From contig CALLMJ010000117.1 of assembly GCA_938006875.1 (NCBI GenBank), forward strand, positions 1 through 43,751: 43,751 nucleotides of DNA. Direction: 5' to 3'. Source of the stretch: an uncultured Bacteroidia bacterium. GTDB taxonomy: Bacteria; Bacteroidota; Bacteroidia; J057; CALLMJ01. Position 1 is the stretch's first letter. Each line of letters begins with the position of its first letter. The translations under genes were made by a program, and so were the position numbers. Positions 15,115 to 24,704 of this stretch are shown in pieces. A model generated the notes under the pieces. That model worked only from the letters and a program-made list of their open reading frames with translations. It had not been told where the DNA came from and searched no databases.

Positions 15115-16068
15115 GTGAAAGTCATTGAGCACTTAGAAAAAAACAAAAATCCATTTATTAGTGTTGAAATCATACCCCCTAAAAGAGGTTCAAAATTTCA
15201 AGGCATATATAATGCTATTGAAAGTATTTTAGAATTTGAACCCAAATTTGTTGATATAACTTCTCATGCAGCAGAAGTGATTTGGGAAGAAATGCCTGAT
15301 GGTACTTATATCAAAAGAACTAAAAGAAAAAGTCCCGGAACTTTTGGGCTTTGTGCAGCCATAAAATACAAATTTAATGTTGACCCAGTCCCTCACATTC
15401 TTTGTAATGGATTTACACGCGAAGAGACAGAAGATGCTTTAATAGAATTAAATTTTTTAGGAGTAGAAAATTTGCTTTTAATTAGAGGTGATGGTCAAAG
15501 AAAACCTATCTCGCAAGGTCGAACAACCAATATTTATGCTTTAGATTTAGTGAAGCAAGTTGCTTCCATGAATAAAGGAAAATACCTTGATGATTTGATT
15601 GATGCCGATGCCACTAATTTTTGTATTGGTGTTGCTTGTTATCCTGAAAAACATTTTGAATCTCCTAATTTAAAGTTTGATATTCAAAACTTAAAAAATA
15701 AATATGATGCTGGTGCAGACTATGCCGTTTGTCAAATGTTTTTTGATAACCAGTATTATTTTGATTTTGTAAACCTTGCTAAACAAAATAATATCAATTT
15801 GCCTATTATTCCCGGTCTAAAAATTTTAACTTCAAAAAAACAAATCAATACCATTCCTAAAGCATTTTTTGTGGATATTCCCGAAGAACTCATAGATTCT
15901 ATTCAAGCTGCCAAAGATGATAAAGAGGTTACAGAAATTGGTATTGAATGGGCATATAATCAATCATTAGATTTACTGGATAAAGGTTGTACAAACTTGC
16001 ATTTTTATATTATGCAAAATACGGAACCTTTTATTAAGTTGATGAACAAACTCAAAAAGCATATTTAA
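15115..16068 (+). CDS. metF: 5,10-Methylenetetrahydrofolate reductase
   Basis: This 317-residue TIM-barrel flavoprotein reduces methylenetetrahydrofolate to methyltetrahydrofolate for methionine synthesis. It has the N-terminal ISVEIIPPKRGSKFQG segment (catalytic Glu region), FVDITSHAAE, the LLLIRGDGQRK block (FAD/folate region) and ADYAVCQMFFDNQYYF. The start is a GTG at 15115, with no ATG near the conserved N terminus. The meaB gene follows 5 nt later, so cotranscription is likely. Its promoter appears to be embedded in the preceding terminator. Confidence 0.93.
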   Translation: MKVIEHLEKNKNPFISVEIIPPKRGSKFQGIYNAIESILEFEPKFVDITSHAAEVIWEEMPDGTYIKRTKRKSPGTFGLCAAIKYKFNVDPVPHILCNGFTREETEDALIELNFLGVENLLLIRGDGQRKPISQGRTTNIYALDLVKQVASMNKGKYLDDLIDADATNFCIGVACYPEKHFESPNLKFDIQNLKNKYDAGADYAVCQMFFDNQYYFDFVNLAKQNNINLPIIPGLKILTSKKQINTIPKAFFVDIPEELIDSIQAAKDDKEVTEIGIEWAYNQSLDLLDKGCTNLHFYIMQNTEPFIKLMNKLKKHI

Positions 16069-16073
16069 TTTTT

Positions 16074-17066
16074 ATGGCTAAAAGGCTAAGCGTAGATGCT
16101 TATGTAGATGGAATTTTGAATCAAAATATTACCATTTTAAGCCAAGCCATTAGTTTAATTGAATCTAAAAAGCAAAATGACCAATTCCTCAAACAAAATG
16201 TTCTTTTGAAAATTTTACCTTATACAGGAAAAAGCAAAAGAATAGGAATTACAGGCTCGCCAGGCGTAGGAAAAAGTACTTTTATTGAAAGTTTTGGGCA
16301 AATAATAGCCAATGATTTTTCTTTAGCTGTTCTTACTGTAGACCCATCTAGCCCTATTACAAAGGGTTCCATTTTAGGGGATAAAACCAGAATGTACGAA
16401 CTTTCCCAAAAGGAAAATGTTTATATTCGTTCAACTGCTTCAAGTAATGCTTTTGGTGGGGTCGCTGAAGCTACCTACGATACTTTATTACTCTGCGAAG
16501 CTGCTGGCTTTGAAGTAATTATTATTGAATCCGTTGGCGTTGGACAAACCGAAACTTTAATTCATCAATTGGTAGATTGCTTTATTTTATTAATTTTAGG
16601 AAATTCTGGTGATGAACTCCAAGGTTTAAAAAAAGGAATTATGGAAATGGCTGATTTGATTGTTATTACCAAAGCAGATGAAAAAAATCGTCATTTAGCT
16701 AACCAATCCAAAATAGAATTTTTGAATGCTATCAAATTATTTCATCACCCTTTAGAAAAATGGAAAGTTCCTATAGAAATTTGTTCTTCCTTAGAAAATT
16801 ATAACATAGATAAAATTTGGAATTTAACCCTTTCTTTTTTTCAATTTTTATATAATAATCACCATCTAGAAACTTTGAGAAATCATAAAATGAAAAATTG
16901 GTTTTTACATGAATTAGAAAAAATGATTATTAGTACTGTTTTGAATTTACCTGAGTTTCAAAATGAAATTTCATTGACCCAAAAAATGATTGAAGAAAAT
17001 AATATTTTACATTTTGAGGGAATAAAAAGAATTCAAGATTGGCTCAATCAAAAATTAAAAATATGA
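16074..17066 (+). CDS. meaB: MeaB/ArgK-type G3E GTPase (methylmalonyl-CoA mutase chaperone)
   Basis: The 330-residue protein has Walker A GITGSPGVGKSTFIESF (about residues 58-74), the VDPSSPITKGSILGDKTRM switch segment, IIESVGVGQTE (Walker B/G3 region) and the guanine-specificity element ITKAD. These define the MeaB/ArgK group, which guards B12-dependent methylmalonyl-CoA mutase during cofactor loading; the old label 'arginine kinase' is a misnomer. The mutase genes are not in the window. It follows metF within 5 nt, and both enzymes serve cobalamin-linked metabolism in many bacteria. Confidence 0.92.
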   Translation: MAKRLSVDAYVDGILNQNITILSQAISLIESKKQNDQFLKQNVLLKILPYTGKSKRIGITGSPGVGKSTFIESFGQIIANDFSLAVLTVDPSSPITKGSILGDKTRMYELSQKENVYIRSTASSNAFGGVAEATYDTLLLCEAAGFEVIIIESVGVGQTETLIHQLVDCFILLILGNSGDELQGLKKGIMEMADLIVITKADEKNRHLANQSKIEFLNAIKLFHHPLEKWKVPIEICSSLENYNIDKIWNLTLSFFQFLYNNHHLETLRNHKMKNWFLHELEKMIISTVLNLPEFQNEISLTQKMIEENNILHFEGIKRIQDWLNQKLKI

Positions 17067-17112
17067 ATAGAAATTTGTAAAAAAAGAAACACTTAAAAAT
17101 CAATTTTCTCTT

Positions 17113-17120
17113 TACTTTTG
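17113..17120 (+). promoter_or_regulatory. -7 box of hemB
   Basis: TACTTTTG lies 12 nt before the ATG at 17133. It overlaps the TTG (17118) taken as the start in the ORF track. No clear -33 TTTG is visible at the usual distance. Confidence 0.5.
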
Positions 17121-17132
17121 TTTAAAAATTGT

Positions 17133-18116
17133 ATGTTAAAAAGACCACGAAGAAATCGTAAATCACAATCCATAAGAAACCTAGTACAAGAAGCCATTTT
17201 ATTACCTCAGCATTTCATTTATCCCTTATTTCTTTTGGAAGGGAATGCTCCAAAAATAGAAATATCTTCTATGCCGGGCATTTTTAGGCTCAACTTACTA
17301 GATATGCTTCATGAAATTGAGGAGTGTTTAAAAATTGGAATTGAAAGTTTTATCATTTTTCCTGTAGTTGATGAATCAAAAAAGGATAAAACCGCAAGTT
17401 ATGGAACTCAAAAAAATAATTTTTACGTTAGATCTTTAAGAATTGTTAAAGAAAAATTTCCAGAAACTTGCATAATGACTGACGTGGCTATGGATCCTTA
17501 TAGTTCCGACGGGCATGATGGTTTAGTAGAAAACGGTAAAATTTTGAATGATAAAACATTAGAAATTTTAGTTCAGATGGCATTAGTACAAGCAGAAACT
17601 GGAATAGATTATATTGGTCCATCGGATATGATGGACGGCAGAGTACAGGCAATTCGAGAAGGTTTGGATAAAAATGGTTTTTATGAAACAGGTATTATCT
17701 CTTACACTGCGAAATATGCTTCGGGATTTTATGGACCTTTTCGTGATGCTTTAGATTCTGCACCCAAATTTGGAGATAAAAAAACGTATCAAATGAATCC
17801 CGCAAATTCAGAGGAAGCTCTTTTAGAAATGGAATTAGATATAGAAGAAGGGGCAGATATTTTGATGGTAAAACCAGCTCTTTCTTATTTAGATGTAATA
17901 CATCGTTTAAAAAATCATTGTCATTTACCATTAGCCGCTTATAATGTTTCTGGGGAATATGCTATGATAAAAGCCGGTGGTTTAAAAGGGTGGATAGATG
18001 AAAAAAAAGTAAGAAATGAAATTTTAATTTCTATGAAAAGAGCAGGAACCGATATGATTTTATCTTATTTCGCTAAAGAATGGGCTTTGGATTATTTGCA
18101 AAATAAAATTTACTAA
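17133..18116 (+). CDS. hemB: Porphobilinogen synthase (5-aminolevulinate dehydratase)
   Basis: This 327-residue enzyme (ATG at 17133) condenses two 5-aminolevulinate molecules to porphobilinogen in heme synthesis. The Schiff-base lysines lie in SYTAKYASGFYGPFR and DILMVKPALSYLD. The metal-site segment reads TDVAMDPYSSDGHDG, with Asp in place of the Cys cluster of zinc enzymes, so it should be the magnesium-type enzyme. YQMNPANSEEAL is also conserved. A second heme gene, hemN, lies further along. The hotdog thioesterase starts 3 nt after its stop. Confidence 0.95.
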   Translation: MLKRPRRNRKSQSIRNLVQEAILLPQHFIYPLFLLEGNAPKIEISSMPGIFRLNLLDMLHEIEECLKIGIESFIIFPVVDESKKDKTASYGTQKNNFYVRSLRIVKEKFPETCIMTDVAMDPYSSDGHDGLVENGKILNDKTLEILVQMALVQAETGIDYIGPSDMMDGRVQAIREGLDKNGFYETGIISYTAKYASGFYGPFRDALDSAPKFGDKKTYQMNPANSEEALLEMELDIEEGADILMVKPALSYLDVIHRLKNHCHLPLAAYNVSGEYAMIKAGGLKGWIDEKKVRNEILISMKRAGTDMILSYFAKEWALDYLQNKIY

Positions 18117-18119
18117 TTG

Positions 18120-18515
18120 ATGAAAAATCCATTTCACTTGGGTGATAAAAAAATTTATGAATACAAAGTTCAATCCAAAGATTTTGCTGCTTTTGATGAA
18201 GAAGGCTTAATACATCCTGTATTATCTACTTTTACAATTGCTAAATGTGCGGAATGGGTTTGTAGGTTATTTGTTCATGAAATGAAAGAAGATGGAGAAG
18301 AAGGTGTTGGAGTGATGGTGAGTGTAAATCATCATGCTCCAGCATTAGAAAATGAAATCGTCTTATTTACAGCTGAACTTATTGAAGTAAATAAAAATAA
18401 AGTAGTTTGTCAATGGTATGCAAAAGTAGGAGAAAGATTAATAGCATCAGGTGAACAAATCCAAAAAATAGTTAATGTAAAAAAATTTTATCAAACACTT
18501 GCAAATTTAAAATAA
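18120..18515 (+). CDS. Hotdog-fold thioesterase (FlK-like)
   Basis: The 131-residue protein has the pattern of single-hotdog thioesterases related to fluoroacetyl-CoA thioesterase: HPVLSTFTIAKCAEWVCRL (long central helix), then GVGVMVSVNHHAPALENE with a candidate catalytic His, and the terminal strands CQWYAKVGERLIASGEQIQKIV. It probably hydrolyses a small acyl-CoA; the substrate is unknown. The ATG at 18120 is 3 nt after the hemB stop, so the two are cotranscribed. The track uses an upstream TTG touching that stop. Confidence 0.75.
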   Translation: MKNPFHLGDKKIYEYKVQSKDFAAFDEEGLIHPVLSTFTIAKCAEWVCRLFVHEMKEDGEEGVGVMVSVNHHAPALENEIVLFTAELIEVNKNKVVCQWYAKVGERLIASGEQIQKIVNVKKFYQTLANLK

Positions 18516-18529
18516 ATTTCTATATTTTG
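18499..18529 (+). promoter_or_regulatory. Possible ppk1 promoter (variant box)
   Basis: TTG at 18499-18501 and TATATTTTG at 18521-18529 resemble the consensus with one extra base in the -7 box. The ppk1 ATG follows 30 nt later. The -33 part overlaps the end of the thioesterase gene. Confidence 0.4.
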
Positions 18530-18559
18530 CGATAATTTTTCTAAATAACTCCTTTTTTT

Positions 18560-20686
18560 ATGCAAAAAAACTCAAAAGTAACTCAAACAATTAAAAAATT
18601 TAAACCTAACGAGATGTTTTTCAATCGTGAATTAAGTTGGATACAATTTAATTATAGGGTTTTAGAAGAAGCGCAAGATAAAAATAATCCTCTTCTAGAA
18701 CGCCTAAAATTTTGTGCAATTTTTATTTCCAATTTAGATGAATTTTTTATGATACGTGTAGCTGGCTTGAAAGAACAAATTAATGCTCAACTTCATAAAA
18801 AAACTACAGATGGTATGACCGCAGAAGAACAAATTCATAGAATTTATGAATCTTTAATACCTATTTTACAACAGCATAACCAAACATTGTATTACGAAAT
18901 AATCCCTTCTTTAGAAAAAGAAAAAGTAAGAATTTTAAAAGTCAATGATTTGACCAATGAACAAAAAAAATTTGTTTATAACTATTTTATTGAAAAAATT
19001 TTTCCCGTAGTTACACCCCTTGCCATTGACCCCTCTCACCCTTTTCCGAAACTTCGTAATCTCAATCTGAATTTAATAGTTGAACTCTATAATGAATATA
19101 ATGAACAAGAACCTTTGGTTTCTGTAATTCCCGTTCCTTCTATTTTACCGCCTGTAATTTTTTCTAAAATTCGTGATAGTTATGATTTCGTCCTTTTGGA
19201 AGATGTAATTTCTGAGTATTTAGAGGATTTTTTTCCCGGAATGAAAATCCTGAATGTATCTAAATTTAAAATTACTCGTAATGCAGATTTAGATATTTCC
19301 GAAGCAGAAGCCGATGATTTGTTAAAACTCATTGAAAAAGAACTTCGTAAAAGAAATTTAGGTTCGGTGATACGATTAGAAATAACTCAAAATATTTCTA
19401 ATTATTCCAAACAAATTTTATTAGAAAGTCTAAATGAACTCAACGAAAAAGATGTTTATATCAAAGAACACCTCATTGACCCTAATGCTTTATGGGAAAT
19501 TTATAAAAATGTTGATAAATCTCATCTCAAAGATGAGCCTTTTACTCCCTCTTTAAATCCTATAATTGCAAAATCTGATAATATTTTTGATGCTATCAAA
19601 TCTAAAGATATTTTATTATGGCATCCTTACGAAAGTTTTAATCATGTTGTAGACCTTATCAAAGAAGCTGCTAATGACCCTAATGTTTTAGCCATCAAAA
19701 TTACTTTATATAGAACATCAGGAAGCAAATCGCCTATTGTAGGAGCATTAAAAGAAGCTGTTATTCGTGGTAAAAATGTTACAGCACTTATTGAATTAAA
19801 AGCACGCTTTGACGAACAAAAAAATATTACATGGGCAAGAGAACTAGAAAGAGAAGGTGTAAACGTTGTTTATGGGGTTATGGGACTTAAAACCCATTGT
19901 AAAGTTTGTTTAATTGTTCGTAAAGAAGGTGAGGACATTAGAAATTATGTACACCTTTCAACTGGTAATTATAATGAAATTTCTGCTAGAATTTATACAG
20001 ATATTAGCCTTATGACCTGCAATCCTGAAATTACTAAAGACGTTTCAGAACTTTATAATTTACTAACGGGCTATTCTAAACAACAAGAATGGCGAAAAAT
20101 TTTGGTAGCTCCAGTAAGCATGAGAAACCAATTCAAAGAAATGATTAACAATTGTATCAAATTTCATTCCTCAGAAAATCACTCTTCTATTACTATTGTT
20201 ATGAACTCATTAGTTGACCCTGAGATGATTAAAATGCTTTATTGTGCTTCCAATAAAGGAATTAAAATTCAACTTTTGATTAGAGGAATCTGCTGTTTAG
20301 TTCCTGGAGTAGAAGGTTTATCAGAAAATATTACTGTAAGAAGCATTGTGGGTAGATTTTTAGAACATTCACGTATTTACTTGTTTGAATATAACGGAGA
20401 AAAAAAAATTTATTGTGGCTCAGCTGATTGGATGGAAAGAAATTTAGACAGAAGAGTGGAAGTTGCCTTTCCTATACTTGATAAAGATAACCAAGAACGT
20501 ATCCTAGAAATTTTAGAAATTTTCTTTAAAGGTAATGTAAAAGCCCGTTATTTAAAAAGTGATGGTTTATACTATCATTACGATTTAACCAAAGAAAAAC
20601 CTTTTGATGCACAAGCTAAATTTATTGAATTAGCTGAATTACAGCAAAAATATATTGATACAATTACCCAAAGTTTTATCAGTTAA
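18560..20686 (+). CDS. ppk1: Polyphosphate kinase 1
   Basis: The 708-residue product has the full PPK1 layout: N-terminal domain starting MFFNRELSWIQFNYRVLEEA, head domain, and two PLD-like catalytic domains. The phosphorylated His is in GVMGLKTHCKVCLIVR (around residue 450). The second active-site region is FLEHSRIYLFEYNG...CGSADWMERNLDRRVEVAFP. HLSTGNYNEISARIYTD is also typical. It reversibly transfers the ATP gamma-phosphate into polyphosphate at the membrane or in granules. Length matches the family. No ppx is adjacent. Confidence 0.97.
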   Translation: MQKNSKVTQTIKKFKPNEMFFNRELSWIQFNYRVLEEAQDKNNPLLERLKFCAIFISNLDEFFMIRVAGLKEQINAQLHKKTTDGMTAEEQIHRIYESLIPILQQHNQTLYYEIIPSLEKEKVRILKVNDLTNEQKKFVYNYFIEKIFPVVTPLAIDPSHPFPKLRNLNLNLIVELYNEYNEQEPLVSVIPVPSILPPVIFSKIRDSYDFVLLEDVISEYLEDFFPGMKILNVSKFKITRNADLDISEAEADDLLKLIEKELRKRNLGSVIRLEITQNISNYSKQILLESLNELNEKDVYIKEHLIDPNALWEIYKNVDKSHLKDEPFTPSLNPIIAKSDNIFDAIKSKDILLWHPYESFNHVVDLIKEAANDPNVLAIKITLYRTSGSKSPIVGALKEAVIRGKNVTALIELKARFDEQKNITWARELEREGVNVVYGVMGLKTHCKVCLIVRKEGEDIRNYVHLSTGNYNEISARIYTDISLMTCNPEITKDVSELYNLLTGYSKQQEWRKILVAPVSMRNQFKEMINNCIKFHSSENHSSITIVMNSLVDPEMIKMLYCASNKGIKIQLLIRGICCLVPGVEGLSENITVRSIVGRFLEHSRIYLFEYNGEKKIYCGSADWMERNLDRRVEVAFPILDKDNQERILEILEIFFKGNVKARYLKSDGLYYHYDLTKEKPFDAQAKFIELAELQQKYIDTITQSFIS

Positions 20687-20738
20687 TTTTTCGTTGGCAT
20701 CTGCATAAAAAGCAATTTGTATTTATTTTGCAATAATT

Positions 20739-21731
20739 ATGTACAAAGTAGGAATTGTTGGTTTAGGTTTCATTGGAAAAAAACATGCACAAGTAATTGA
20801 AAATCATAAGAATTTAGAACTAAAAGCAGTTTGTGATATTGATAATCAAAAAATTGAGCATTTCTCTTGCTTTAAAACATCAAGTTTTGATGAATTTATA
20901 AAAAAAGATTTAGAGATTGTAATTATTGCAACTCCTAATTATTTACATGCAGAGCATAGCATACAAGCTTTAAAAAATGGATTACATGTTATTTGTGAGA
21001 AACCATTAGCTTTAAAAAGTCTTGATGCTTTACAAATGATAGAAACTGCAAATTTCCATCAAAAAAAATTGTTTTGTATGCTTCAAAATCGTTATAGTCC
21101 TATTGTTCAATGGCTTAAATCCTTGATTCTTAAAAATCAATTGGGAAAAATTTTTTGGGTGCAAGTGAACTGTTTATGGAATAGAGATGAAAGGTATTAT
21201 CAAAACAGCGACTGGAAAGGTAAACTTTCAAAAGATGGTGGAGTTTTATTTACTCAATTTTCTCATTTTACAGATATTTTAATCTATCTTTTTGGACATT
21301 TAACTTCCATTCAAAATGCTCGATTTTGGAATTTTAATCATCAAAAAATGATTGAATTTGAAGATACAGGCTGTTTAAACTTTCGTTTGGCTAATCATGT
21401 AGAAGTAAATTTCAATTATTCAATAAGTTCTTATGAAAAAAATTTGGAAAGTAGTATCACCATTTTGGGAGAAAAAGGCACCGTCAAAATTGGTGGTCAA
21501 TATATGAATGAAATACTGGCTTGTAATATAGAAAATTATAATCTCCCTAATATTGATAAAATTCCAACAGCCAATCAATATGATGGTTATCAAGGCTCTG
21601 CTTCAAATCATGAACTAGTTTATGAAGAGTTTTTACATGTTTTAAGTGGGAAACCCGCTGAAATCTCTTCCATAACCGATGCTTTTTATTCGGTTCAAAT
21701 GATTGAAGAATTGTATAAAAGAAGAATTTAA
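20739..21731 (+). CDS. Gfo/Idh/MocA-family NAD(P)-dependent oxidoreductase
   Basis: The 330-residue protein starts with a Rossmann motif (VGIVGLGFIGKKHAQVI), followed by IATPNYLHAEHSIQALKNG and the family hallmark CEKPLAL (about residues 86-92). The C-terminal Gfo/Idh domain includes RYYQNSDWKGKLSKDGGVL, where Lys and Asp near WKG and GG are typical of sugar-nucleotide dehydrogenases of the WlbA/WbpB kind. A role in surface-sugar synthesis is plausible but unproven. It ends convergently with the OmpA-like gene, overlapping it by 4 nt. Confidence 0.85.
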   Translation: MYKVGIVGLGFIGKKHAQVIENHKNLELKAVCDIDNQKIEHFSCFKTSSFDEFIKKDLEIVIIATPNYLHAEHSIQALKNGLHVICEKPLALKSLDALQMIETANFHQKKLFCMLQNRYSPIVQWLKSLILKNQLGKIFWVQVNCLWNRDERYYQNSDWKGKLSKDGGVLFTQFSHFTDILIYLFGHLTSIQNARFWNFNHQKMIEFEDTGCLNFRLANHVEVNFNYSISSYEKNLESSITILGEKGTVKIGGQYMNEILACNIENYNLPNIDKIPTANQYDGYQGSASNHELVYEEFLHVLSGKPAEISSITDAFYSVQMIEELYKRRI

Positions 21732-22567
21732 TTTACTTCCAAAAATTTAAATTCTGTTCTTCTATTTTTTGCTCGCCCTTGAGGTGTATTATTATCTGCA
21801 ATAGGTTCTTTGGAACCCTTTCCTTTTGTACTTAAACGGTTAGAATTAATTCCTCTTTTTACGAAATAGTCTTTTACAGCTTCTGCTCTTTTTAAAGATA
21901 ATTCTAAGTTATATTCAGGATTCTTTCCTTTATCTGTATGACCAATTATTTCTAATTTTACACTGGGATGGGACTTTAAATAGTTAACAATTTCTTCTAA
22001 AGCTGGTATAGACTTTGGTAACAAATCTGCTCTACTCGGTTGAAATTGTATTGCATATACAGTAATTTTTTCCCCTACTTTTATATTTTCTTGAATTTGA
22101 ATGTTTTTTGTAGTCTTGGGTTCATATTTCTTACTAAATTTTATGAAAGCATCAGGACATTTTATCTCTTTAGAACCATTTTGGTTTTTTGTCCATGATT
22201 CGGCTTTTTTTGTGGTTAAAAAAATGCTATCACCCTGAATATTGATATCCAAAAATGTTTCAATATAGCACCAAAAAGTAAAAGCTCTTGGATTATCTTT
22301 AAGAATTTCATATTCAATATATTGAAGTCTATTTTGAAAAATTTTACCTTTCATCTTATAAATTACAAAAATATTAGGATTTTTATCATCTGTATAGTAA
22401 ATGCCGCCTGTAATACTATCACCAGATTGTGTAAAATTTGCTGTAAAATACCAACCTGTACCATCAGTTTGATAGGCGAAGCCTTTCCACTCTCCTGTTA
22501 AATCAAAATTTTGACAATACAACCTGAATTGATGTAATATAATTAAAAATAAAATTATATTTTTCAT
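21728..22567 (-). CDS. Secreted OmpA-domain protein with N-terminal beta domain
   Basis: The 279-residue protein has a signal peptide (ending near LYCQ), a beta-rich N-terminal domain (FDLTGEWKGFAYQTDGTGWY, residues about 20-150, lipocalin- or DUF-like in pattern) and a C-terminal OmpA-like peptidoglycan-binding domain: LEIIGHTDKGKNPEYNLELS, KRAEAVKDYFVKRGI and ...GRAKNRRTEFKF. It should sit in the periplasm or outer membrane and bind the cell wall. A -7 box only 4 nt before the ATG supports the start. No beta-barrel domain is present, unlike classical OmpA. Confidence 0.85.
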   Translation of the reverse strand: MKNIILFLIILHQFRLYCQNFDLTGEWKGFAYQTDGTGWYFTANFTQSGDSITGGIYYTDDKNPNIFVIYKMKGKIFQNRLQYIEYEILKDNPRAFTFWCYIETFLDINIQGDSIFLTTKKAESWTKNQNGSKEIKCPDAFIKFSKKYEPKTTKNIQIQENIKVGEKITVYAIQFQPSRADLLPKSIPALEEIVNYLKSHPSVKLEIIGHTDKGKNPEYNLELSLKRAEAVKDYFVKRGINSNRLSTKGKGSKEPIADNNTPQGRAKNRRTEFKFLEVN

Positions 22568-22571
22568 GTCG

Positions 22572-22579
22572 CAAAAATA
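22572..22579 (-). promoter_or_regulatory. -7 box of the OmpA-domain gene
   Basis: TATTTTTG on the minus strand ends 4 nt before the ATG at 22567, which predicts a leaderless transcript. Confidence 0.45.
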
Positions 22580-22792
22580 CTATTTTATTCTTTTATAAAT
22601 CTGCAATAAAATTTGGATTAAAAAACTATTTACACTAAACTATTTAATTAAAATATGTAATCTTTTTCATGATTTAAACATTTTTTTTAGAAAAACTTTA
22701 TATTAAATTATTGTTTTTCAATTAATTATTTTTTTTTGTTCATAAAGTTATTTTTTTTGTTTAAAACTATTTAATTTAAATTAGTTTTTTTT

Positions 22793-22800
22793 TACATTTG
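22793..22800 (+). promoter_or_regulatory. -7 box of the T9SS cargo gene at 22816
   Basis: TACATTTG lies 15 nt before the ATG. The upstream DNA is almost purely A/T and no clear -33 element is visible. The rest of this 248-bp divergent spacer is featureless and A+T-rich. Confidence 0.5.
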
Positions 22801-22815
22801 TAAAAAATATTTGAT

Positions 22816-24681
22816 ATGAAACTAAATTTATACTTAAAACCTGTTTTGTTATTGGGGTTATTTTTTTATTATAAAGTTAATGCACAATTAGGAAAAGAAT
22901 ACAGAGATACACTTTTAGCAGGTATTTCTGCAAACCAAGTGCAGATTATTTTTGTAGATACTTTTACAACTACATCATTAGATTTAACGGGTTCGCCAAG
23001 AGATGTTTCTAAATGGACAAAAAGTAATCAGTCTGGAATCCCTGGAAATCCAAGTATTAATACTACTAATGCTTGGTACACTGTGGGCAGTTATAATAAT
23101 AGGGGATACGAATGGGGAAGCCAAGCTTTTGTAAGACAACCCCTTAATGGCAATCAAGGAGTTTATTTGTGGACACCAGTTATCAATTTCCCTGATATCC
23201 CTAATTTGTACTTAAAGTTTATTTTACGTTGCACAGGAGGATTTTCACATTCTTTAACTTCTAATTTTACTCTTGGTTGGGTTTTTGATGGTAATAATGA
23301 CCAAACGCCCGATGCCGCTCCATCAGGTTATAATACCGTATTCCAAACTACACCTACTACGATAAACCCTTATAATGATTATACTTCTGGAAATTTTTTC
23401 CCTAACACGATGATGAATGCAAGGACAGTTTTTATGGATATTAGTAGCTTGCGTAATCTATCCGGCAGAATAGGTATTCGTTTATCACAAACCGCCACAG
23501 TTACTAATAACTTTGATATAGATTGGGTAGTTATCGGTACAAGACCTAGTAATGATTTATGTGCAGATGCTATTCAACTTTCCGATGGGTATAACGGTGG
23601 TACAAGAGGTTATTACAATTCTTTAGCAACAGGATTAATACCCTGCACAAATGCTTCACCAGGAGATAGACAAGGTGGTGCAGTGATTTATGTAGGAGAT
23701 ACACCTAATGGCACAGGAGCAATTCCATCAGACGGCACTTTCAAAGATGGCTATGAACCTTTAAGTCCCGGTCCTTTTGGTGCAATTTCCAGAACCGTCG
23801 AAAATTCTATTTGGTTTAAATTTATTACTCCTATGAGTGCTCATTGTGCTTCTGGAAATATTTCAGTGAGAATAACTCCCAGAAATATGAGTTGTGCTTG
23901 CAATTCTACTCCTACTCCAAGACAGTTGCAATTTCGTATTTTTAATGATGCAGTTTGTGGTTCTAATACCGCCCATGGTTCTGTAGCTATTACTCCCACC
24001 TCAGAATTGAACAATAATTCTCCCATTACCACTGGTACGCTTACACATAATACTACTTACTACGTTTTAGTAGATGGTGTAAATGCCGCTGATTGCCAGT
24101 TCCGTTTACAAGTTGAAACCTTATTAGATGATGTAGTTCAAACAAGTCCTTGTGTTGTTCAAGATCCAATTGTTTTACCTATTGATTTTTATACACTTCA
24201 AGTAAAATGTAACCCTCATCAAAACCATGCAGAACTAAAATGGGAAGTCCCTGATAAACCAGTTTCTCCTTACTTAATAGAAGTTTCTAAAGATGGTAGT
24301 GAATGGAAAATGTTTTCAGAGGTTCCTAATCATTTGAAGAGTGTAGAAATTCCAACACAAAAAGGAATTTATCGTATGAGCTATATAGCAGAAAATGGAG
24401 AAGTAAAATATTCAAATGTTGCAGAATGCCATTGTGAAAATATACTAGACCCTATACAAATCTATCCAACACCATTCTATGAAGATTTTACCATTTCTAA
24501 TTTACCTCATGAGGCTCAAATTAAAATATTTGATACCAAAGGAAATTTAGTTTATGATAATATTGCCAAAAATTCTACCGAAAACATCAAACTAAAAAAC
24601 TTTGCTAGTGAAGTTTATTTAGTTAATGTTATATTCAATGGACAGATGAAAAGCATGAAAATTATGAAAATCAATAAATAA
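22816..24681 (+). CDS. Large secreted protein with T9SS type-A sorting domain
   Basis: The 621-residue product has a signal peptide (KPVLLLGLFFYYKVNAQ) and an N-terminal beta-sandwich-like region with WVFDGNNDQTPDA and FDIDWVVIG. A central Cys-containing region starts NDLCADAIQLSDGYNGGTRG and continues NSIWFKFITP...TTYYVLVDGVNAADCQFRLQVE, a pattern common in Bacteroidota surface proteins. The C-terminal T9SS type-A domain begins IQIYPTPFYEDFTISNLP and ends SEVYLVNVIFNGQMKSMKI. No catalytic motif was found; an adhesive or surface-structural role is a guess. It is probably monocistronic. Confidence 0.85.
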   Translation: MKLNLYLKPVLLLGLFFYYKVNAQLGKEYRDTLLAGISANQVQIIFVDTFTTTSLDLTGSPRDVSKWTKSNQSGIPGNPSINTTNAWYTVGSYNNRGYEWGSQAFVRQPLNGNQGVYLWTPVINFPDIPNLYLKFILRCTGGFSHSLTSNFTLGWVFDGNNDQTPDAAPSGYNTVFQTTPTTINPYNDYTSGNFFPNTMMNARTVFMDISSLRNLSGRIGIRLSQTATVTNNFDIDWVVIGTRPSNDLCADAIQLSDGYNGGTRGYYNSLATGLIPCTNASPGDRQGGAVIYVGDTPNGTGAIPSDGTFKDGYEPLSPGPFGAISRTVENSIWFKFITPMSAHCASGNISVRITPRNMSCACNSTPTPRQLQFRIFNDAVCGSNTAHGSVAITPTSELNNNSPITTGTLTHNTTYYVLVDGVNAADCQFRLQVETLLDDVVQTSPCVVQDPIVLPIDFYTLQVKCNPHQNHAELKWEVPDKPVSPYLIEVSKDGSEWKMFSEVPNHLKSVEIPTQKGIYRMSYIAENGEVKYSNVAECHCENILDPIQIYPTPFYEDFTISNLPHEAQIKIFDTKGNLVYDNIAKNSTENIKLKNFASEVYLVNVIFNGQMKSMKIMKINK

Positions 24682-24704
24682 ATTTGGATTAGCAAGGCTT
24701 ATAA

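Noticed and set aside
22568-22792. Very A+T-rich spacer considered as a replication origin
   Set aside because: No DnaA-box cluster or 13-mer-like repeats, and no dnaA or dnaN nearby. It is simply a divergent promoter region.
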